Below, piece by piece: positions 60,568 through 64,000 of a stretch of DNA of 64,000 nucleotides. Origin of the DNA: Corticibacter populi (GTDB taxonomy: Bacteria; Pseudomonadota; Gammaproteobacteria; Burkholderiales; Burkholderiaceae_C). Numbering within the stretch: the first letter of the stretch is position 1; the number at the start of each line of letters is the position of its first letter. The notes under the pieces are model-generated. The model searched no databases. It saw only the letters and a program-made list of their open reading frames with translations, and was not told where the DNA came from. The stretch lies in the NCBI RefSeq assembly GCF_004217315.1, contig NZ_SGWR01000004.1:268718-332717 (forward strand), given 5' to 3'. The translations under genes were made by a program, and so were the position numbers.

Positions 60568-60619
60568 GGCCGACAAGCATGGCCGACAAGAATGACCGAC
60601 AAAGACGAATGACAAGAAC
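60568..60619. repeat. Degenerate 13-bp tandem repeat, four units
   Basis: GGCCGACAAGCAT, GGCCGACAAGAAT, GACCGACAAAGAC, GAATGACAAGAAC run without gaps and end 15 bp before the acyl-CoA ligase ATG, just upstream of its AGGAG. Confidence 0.85.
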
Positions 60620-60634
60620 GACCAGGAGACAGAC

Positions 60635-62164
60635 ATGACCGATTTCGTATCCATCCTCGACCAGCACGCCCGTTGCCAGCCGCAGCAACTGGCGTTGCGC
60701 GCCGCCGGGCGCGACTGGAGCTATGCCGCACTGGCCGAGGCCAGCCGCCGCGCCGCCACTGTGCTGAGTCAGCAGGGCGTGGGCGCGGGCGACCGCGTGG
60801 CGCTGCTGTGCTACAACACGCCCGGCTTTCTGCTGGCCCTGTTCGGCGCCTGGCGCCTGGGCGCGGCGGTGGTGCCCATCAACCACAAGCTGCAGGCCCC
60901 GGAGATCGACTACATCCTCGGCCATGCCGGCACCACGCTTGGCGTGTTCGATGGCGCGCTGGCTGGCATCGTCGCCCGGGTCGCCACGCCGCAGAAGTGG
61001 CTCAGCACCGATACGCAGGCACCCGGCACGCCGTTCTTCGACGAACTGCTGGCCGCTGCCGTGCCGGCAACGACCACAACAGCCACAACGGTCAGCCCGG
61101 CCAGCGATGCGCTGGCCGAAATCCTCTACACCTCGGGAACGACCGGCAAGCCCAAGGGCTGCCTGCACAGCCACCAGAACGTCTTCATGACGGCGCTGGC
61201 GGCCGCGGCTGGCACCGGCCTCTCGCGCACCGAGCGCACGCTGATCGCCATGCCGGTGTGGCATTCTTCGCCGCTCAACAACTGGCTGCTCGGCACGCTG
61301 CTGATGGGCGGGTCCGTGGTGCTGCTGCGCGAATATGCGCCGGCCGCCTTCCTGCAGACGCTGGCTGACGAGCGCATCAGCTTCACCTTCGGCGCGCCGA
61401 TCGCCTTTCTGGCACCGCTCTCAGTGGTATCCGATGTGCAGTCCTTCGACTTGAGCGCCATGCGCCTGTGGGCCTATGGCGGCGGCCCTCTGGGCGCGGA
61501 CATGGCGCGCAAGCTCGCCGCCAGCTATGGCAGCGACCGCTTCATGCAGGTCTATGGCATGACCGAATCGGGCCCGCTGGGCAGCGTGCTGTATCCCGAG
61601 GAAGCCATTGCCAAGGCCGGCTCCATCGGCCGCAGCGGCGTGCCCGGTGTCGCCATCGAAGTGCGCGGCAGCAACGGGCAGCCGTGCCGGCCTGGCGAGG
61701 TGGGCGAAATCTTCATGCGCACACCCGGCATGATGCAGGGCTACCTCCACGACGCCGAGGCCACCGCCCGCGCCTTCGATGCCCAGGGTTGGTACGCTAC
61801 CGGCGACCTCGCGCGCATCGACGAGGACGGCTACCTCTTCATCGTCGACCGCCTCAAGGACATGATCGTCACCGGCGGCGAGAACGTTTATTCGAAGGAA
61901 GTCGAGGACGCCATCTCGTCCCACCCGCAGGTGCAGGATGCGGCCGTGGTCGGCCGCCCGCACCCCGAATGGGGCGAGACCGTCACCGCCATCCTGGTGG
62001 CCAAGCCGGGCCAGGCGCTTGAGATCGACGAACTCAAGGCCTTTCTGGAGCCCCGCCTGGCGCGCTACAAGATCCCGCGCATCTTCGAAGTCCGCGAGGC
62101 CCTGCCGCGCACTGCCACCGGCAAGCTGCTCAAGCACACGCTGCGCGCCGAGGTGGTGGCTTGA
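60635..62164 (+). CDS. Acyl-CoA ligase (AMP-forming)
   Basis: ANL-family adenylate-forming enzyme of 509 residues that activates a carboxylic or fatty acid to its CoA ester. Motifs: P-loop YTSGTTGKPKGC, MQVYGMTESGPLGSVL, GWYATGDLARIDEDGYL, VDRLKDMIVTGGENVYSKEV and the catalytic lysine in PRTATGKLLKH. AGGAG precedes the ATG. It completes the thioesterase-dehydrogenase-ligase module; chain length or aromatic preference cannot be told. Confidence 0.93.
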   Translation: MTDFVSILDQHARCQPQQLALRAAGRDWSYAALAEASRRAATVLSQQGVGAGDRVALLCYNTPGFLLALFGAWRLGAAVVPINHKLQAPEIDYILGHAGTTLGVFDGALAGIVARVATPQKWLSTDTQAPGTPFFDELLAAAVPATTTTATTVSPASDALAEILYTSGTTGKPKGCLHSHQNVFMTALAAAAGTGLSRTERTLIAMPVWHSSPLNNWLLGTLLMGGSVVLLREYAPAAFLQTLADERISFTFGAPIAFLAPLSVVSDVQSFDLSAMRLWAYGGGPLGADMARKLAASYGSDRFMQVYGMTESGPLGSVLYPEEAIAKAGSIGRSGVPGVAIEVRGSNGQPCRPGEVGEIFMRTPGMMQGYLHDAEATARAFDAQGWYATGDLARIDEDGYLFIVDRLKDMIVTGGENVYSKEVEDAISSHPQVQDAAVVGRPHPEWGETVTAILVAKPGQALEIDELKAFLEPRLARYKIPRIFEVREALPRTATGKLLKHTLRAEVVA

Positions 62165-62180
62165 ACGCAAGTACTGATCG

Positions 62181-62882
62181 TCACGCACCCATAGCGTCGC
62201 GCGTGAGGTAATCGAGCACCTGTGCCATCAGCGTGTTGATGGCCGCGTAGCGCTCAGGCGGTGCGGCGCGCAACTGCGCTTCGTCCTGCACGAACGGGCC
62301 CGGCACCAGTTCATTGCGGCAGTGGCTGATGATGGCGTCGGCGCTGTCCGGCGTGGTCTCGAGATGGAACTGCAGGCCAAGGGCGCGCGGGCCGATCTGG
62401 AAAGCCTGGTGCCGGCAGGCCGCGCTCGTCGCCAGCAGCCCGGCGCCATCAGGCAGATCGAAGGTTTCGCCATGCCAGTGGAACACCTCCAACTGCTCCG
62501 GGAAGCGGAATGTGCCCGGGCCGCCGTCGCAGGCCTGTATGGGAAACCAGCCGATCTCCCGGTGTGCGCCGGCCCGCACGCGCGCACCCAGCGCGGCCGC
62601 CATCAGCTGCGCGCCCAGGCAAATCCCGAGCACCGGCTTGCGCATCTCGATGCAGGTCCTGATCAGCTGCTGCTCGGCCAGCAGCCAGGGCAGCGAGTCC
62701 TGGTCATTGACGCTCATCGGCCCGCCCAGGGCAATCAGCGCATCGAAGCTTGCGGGCTCCGGCAGCGGTGCGGCGGCCTCGAAGAACGGCGTGGTGGTCA
62801 CACTGGCCTGGTGCGCTTTCGCCCAGGCGGCAATGCTGCCAAGCCCTTCGAAGGGCACGTGCTGCAGGACATGGATGTGCAT
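62181..62882 (-). CDS. Type 1 glutamine amidotransferase-like protein
   Basis: Class I glutaminase-like protein of 233 residues resembling GMP synthase GATase domains. The nucleophile is in PVLGICLGAQLMAAALG and the His/Glu pair in LQFHLETTPDSAD; the N terminus is MHIHVLQHVPFEGLGSI. AAGGAG lies seven bases before the ATG. It acts alone, without a synthetase domain, on an unknown substrate (gamma-glutamyl compounds are one possibility). It converges on the acyl-CoA ligase gene. Confidence 0.9.
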   Translation of the reverse strand: MHIHVLQHVPFEGLGSIAAWAKAHQASVTTTPFFEAAAPLPEPASFDALIALGGPMSVNDQDSLPWLLAEQQLIRTCIEMRKPVLGICLGAQLMAAALGARVRAGAHREIGWFPIQACDGGPGTFRFPEQLEVFHWHGETFDLPDGAGLLATSAACRHQAFQIGPRALGLQFHLETTPDSADAIISHCRNELVPGPFVQDEAQLRAAPPERYAAINTLMAQVLDYLTRDAMGA

Positions 62883-63044
62883 GGGATGCTCCTTGTATCG
62901 GATGGTGTGGAATGGTGTCGCGGTTGGCGGGTGCTGCAGGTACTTGGCGCCCCGGCATGGCATGCCATGGGCGGTGCGGGCGGGGCACGCCTGCGGAGGT
63001 GTCGAACAACTTTCGGCCGTTGCGGTGCGTGGAAGCGGGCGGCA

Positions 63045-63431
63045 TCAGGCCCAGCGCGGCAGCCACTCGATGGTCTTGATGCCCAGCCACACCGCAGCCA
63101 CGCCCAGCAGCACGCTGAGGCCGACATAGGCGGTGGCCACCAGCGGCTCGCCGCGCCGCAACAGCAACACGGTTTCGAGCCCGAAGGCCGAGAACGTCGT
63201 GAAGCCGCCGAGCAAGCCGGTGAAGAGGAACAGCTTGGCCTCCGGCGTGAACGCCGCATGGCGTTCGGCCAGCCCGGCGAGTACGCCGATCACCAGACAG
63301 CCCGTCACATTGATGACGAATGTGCCGAGCGGGAACCGGGCGTCGGCGGACAACAGCAGCCAGCTCCCCAGCTTGTAGCGGGCCACCGAGCCCAGGAAGC
63401 CACCAATTCCGACCAGAAGAATGTTTGTCAT
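63045..63431 (-). CDS. crcB: Fluoride channel CrcB/Fluc
   Basis: Small membrane fluoride exporter of 128 residues with four hydrophobic helices. Family motifs: GIGGFLGSVARYKLG, PLGTFVINVTGCLVIGV, and the central-sodium-site loop GLLGGFTTFSAFGLETV. The ATG at 63431 (MTNILLVGIG) fits the family; an in-frame ATG four codons earlier is possible. I looked for a fluoride riboswitch upstream and did not find a convincing one. Confidence 0.95.
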   Translation of the reverse strand: MTNILLVGIGGFLGSVARYKLGSWLLLSADARFPLGTFVINVTGCLVIGVLAGLAERHAAFTPEAKLFLFTGLLGGFTTFSAFGLETVLLLRRGEPLVATAYVGLSVLLGVAAVWLGIKTIEWLPRWA

Positions 63432-63700
63432 GGGCTGCCACACGAGTGAAGGCGGCGCTGAATCAGACCGATATCGGTATCAAGGGCATCAGAATGCGTG
63501 TTTACATGGCGGCGGTTGGCGTTTGCCACGGTCTGCGGAGCCCTGACAACTGCCCACGTGGCCAACGCGGCCCGCGCAGCAGCGGGCGGCCTGTTCAGCG
63601 TTTTGCAAAGCCCATATTCTGAGCCAAAGTGCGCGCCGTGAGCGCATGTGCAACGCCGCCATGCGCTCCAGACCGCGATGGCCGCACCCGGGATACGTGT

Positions 63701-64000
63701 TCAGCCTTGTCTTGCGCGCTGGCTGGCGGCTACCTGCCCCTTGATCGCATTGGCGCGTGCGCTGCAGGTGATGCGGCCGGTGCTGTCTGCCGACAGGCCG
63801 GCCTGCATCTGCGCCTTGAGGCGATCGATCTCGCCGGGGGACATGACGGCGAGCTTCGCACCCACGCTGGGCGCGCCCAGAACCGTGGCCCAATAGTCGT
63901 CAAAGTCGACAAAGGTGCGTCGCACGGTGATGCTGCGCTCCTCGACGGCTGCCAGGCCGGCTTGCGCCCAGAGCGAGCGCATCACATCCATGTTGGATGC
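63701..64000 (-). CDS. SAM-dependent methyltransferase, C-terminal part
   Basis: An open frame enters from the right edge and ends at 63701. The last about 100 residues (RSLWAQAGLAAVEERSITVR; FVDFDDYWATVLGAPSVG; MSPGEIDRLKAQMQAGLSAD) resemble the C-terminal end of class I methyltransferases (UbiE/type 11). The SAM-binding core lies outside the window, so the call is tentative. An ATG at 63991 is in frame but is probably internal. Confidence 0.7.
   Translation of the reverse strand, partial: ASNMDVMRSLWAQAGLAAVEERSITVRRTFVDFDDYWATVLGAPSVGAKLAVMSPGEIDRLKAQMQAGLSADSTGRITCSARANAIKGQVAASQRARQG

Noticed and set aside
63432-63560. Possible fluoride riboswitch upstream of crcB (CTGATGCCC and nearby pairing)
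   Set aside because: The conserved GGxGAUG...CGCC core and the pseudoknot arrangement could not be assembled from the sequence.

Overview
The window looks like a chromosomal segment of a high-GC betaproteobacterium, most likely Burkholderiales, family Comamonadaceae. Supporting signs are the gene families (UbiB/UbiJ/UbiE, a ctaA-ctaB-SCO1-type cytochrome oxidase assembly cluster, RpoH, a DUF2242 lipoprotein, a Bug-type receptor, a TctDE-like two-component pair), the very GC-rich third codon positions, and gene orders such as trpE-chorismate mutase-trpG and comF/bioC-like. Genus cannot be fixed from sequence alone. No tRNA, rRNA, CRISPR array, insertion sequence or prophage was seen; this is core metabolism with scattered signs of gene loss.

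Layout. 1-6.7 kb: aspS, a FmdB-type zinc ribbon protein, and a putrescine importer operon potFGHI, all on minus. 7-16 kb, minus: ubiJ-ubiB, a Tim44-like membrane protein, ubiE, an MBL-fold hydrolase, then trpE-aroQ-lipoprotein-trpG without trpD or trpC, and a DUF2242 lipoprotein. 16.7-20.5 kb, plus: an MFS exporter, an orphan YejB-like permease, a glutathione transferase and a solitary ParA-like ATPase. 20.7-25 kb, minus: an M23 peptidase, then the two enzymes of the carboxyspermidine route to spermidine (carboxynorspermidine synthase and NspC) preceded by a probable 35-residue leader peptide, and a LysE/ArgO exporter divergent from an ArgP-like regulator. 26-32 kb: uppP, an IclR-controlled haem-binding protein plus MFS pair, phhB beside the 3' stump of a 4-hydroxyphenylpyruvate dioxygenase gene, comF and a BioC-like protein. 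32.5-38.2 kb: haem A/O synthesis and SCO1, from which the cytochrome oxidase structural genes are absent, a Bug receptor and rpoH. 38-46.7 kb: argB, a HAD phosphatase, a complete glutamate/aspartate ABC operon gltIJKL, a Mg-type hemB and a GMC oxidoreductase. 46.9-51 kb: a TctDE-like pair with an MHS transporter and a 33-residue membrane microprotein. 51-64 kb: glnS, a NarL-type regulator with an apparently frameshifted sensor kinase, a TetR regulator, a LivK-type receptor, and a fatty-acid module (thioesterase, AidB-like acyl-CoA dehydrogenase, acyl-CoA ligase), then a glutamine amidotransferase, crcB and the 3' end of a methyltransferase gene.

Themes. Polyamine supply is represented twice, by putrescine import and by conversion of putrescine to spermidine. 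The unexplained structure lies mostly between genes: a ~105-bp interspersed repeat that begins at stop codons (20541, 29618, 60449, with a fragment at 36101); short tandem repeats just upstream of several plus-strand genes (16501, 17957, 53092, 58714, 60568); a thrice-repeated 13-bp motif between the LivK gene and the fatty-acid module; a CIRCE-like half-site over the rpoH -10; and the leader ORF of the spermidine operon.
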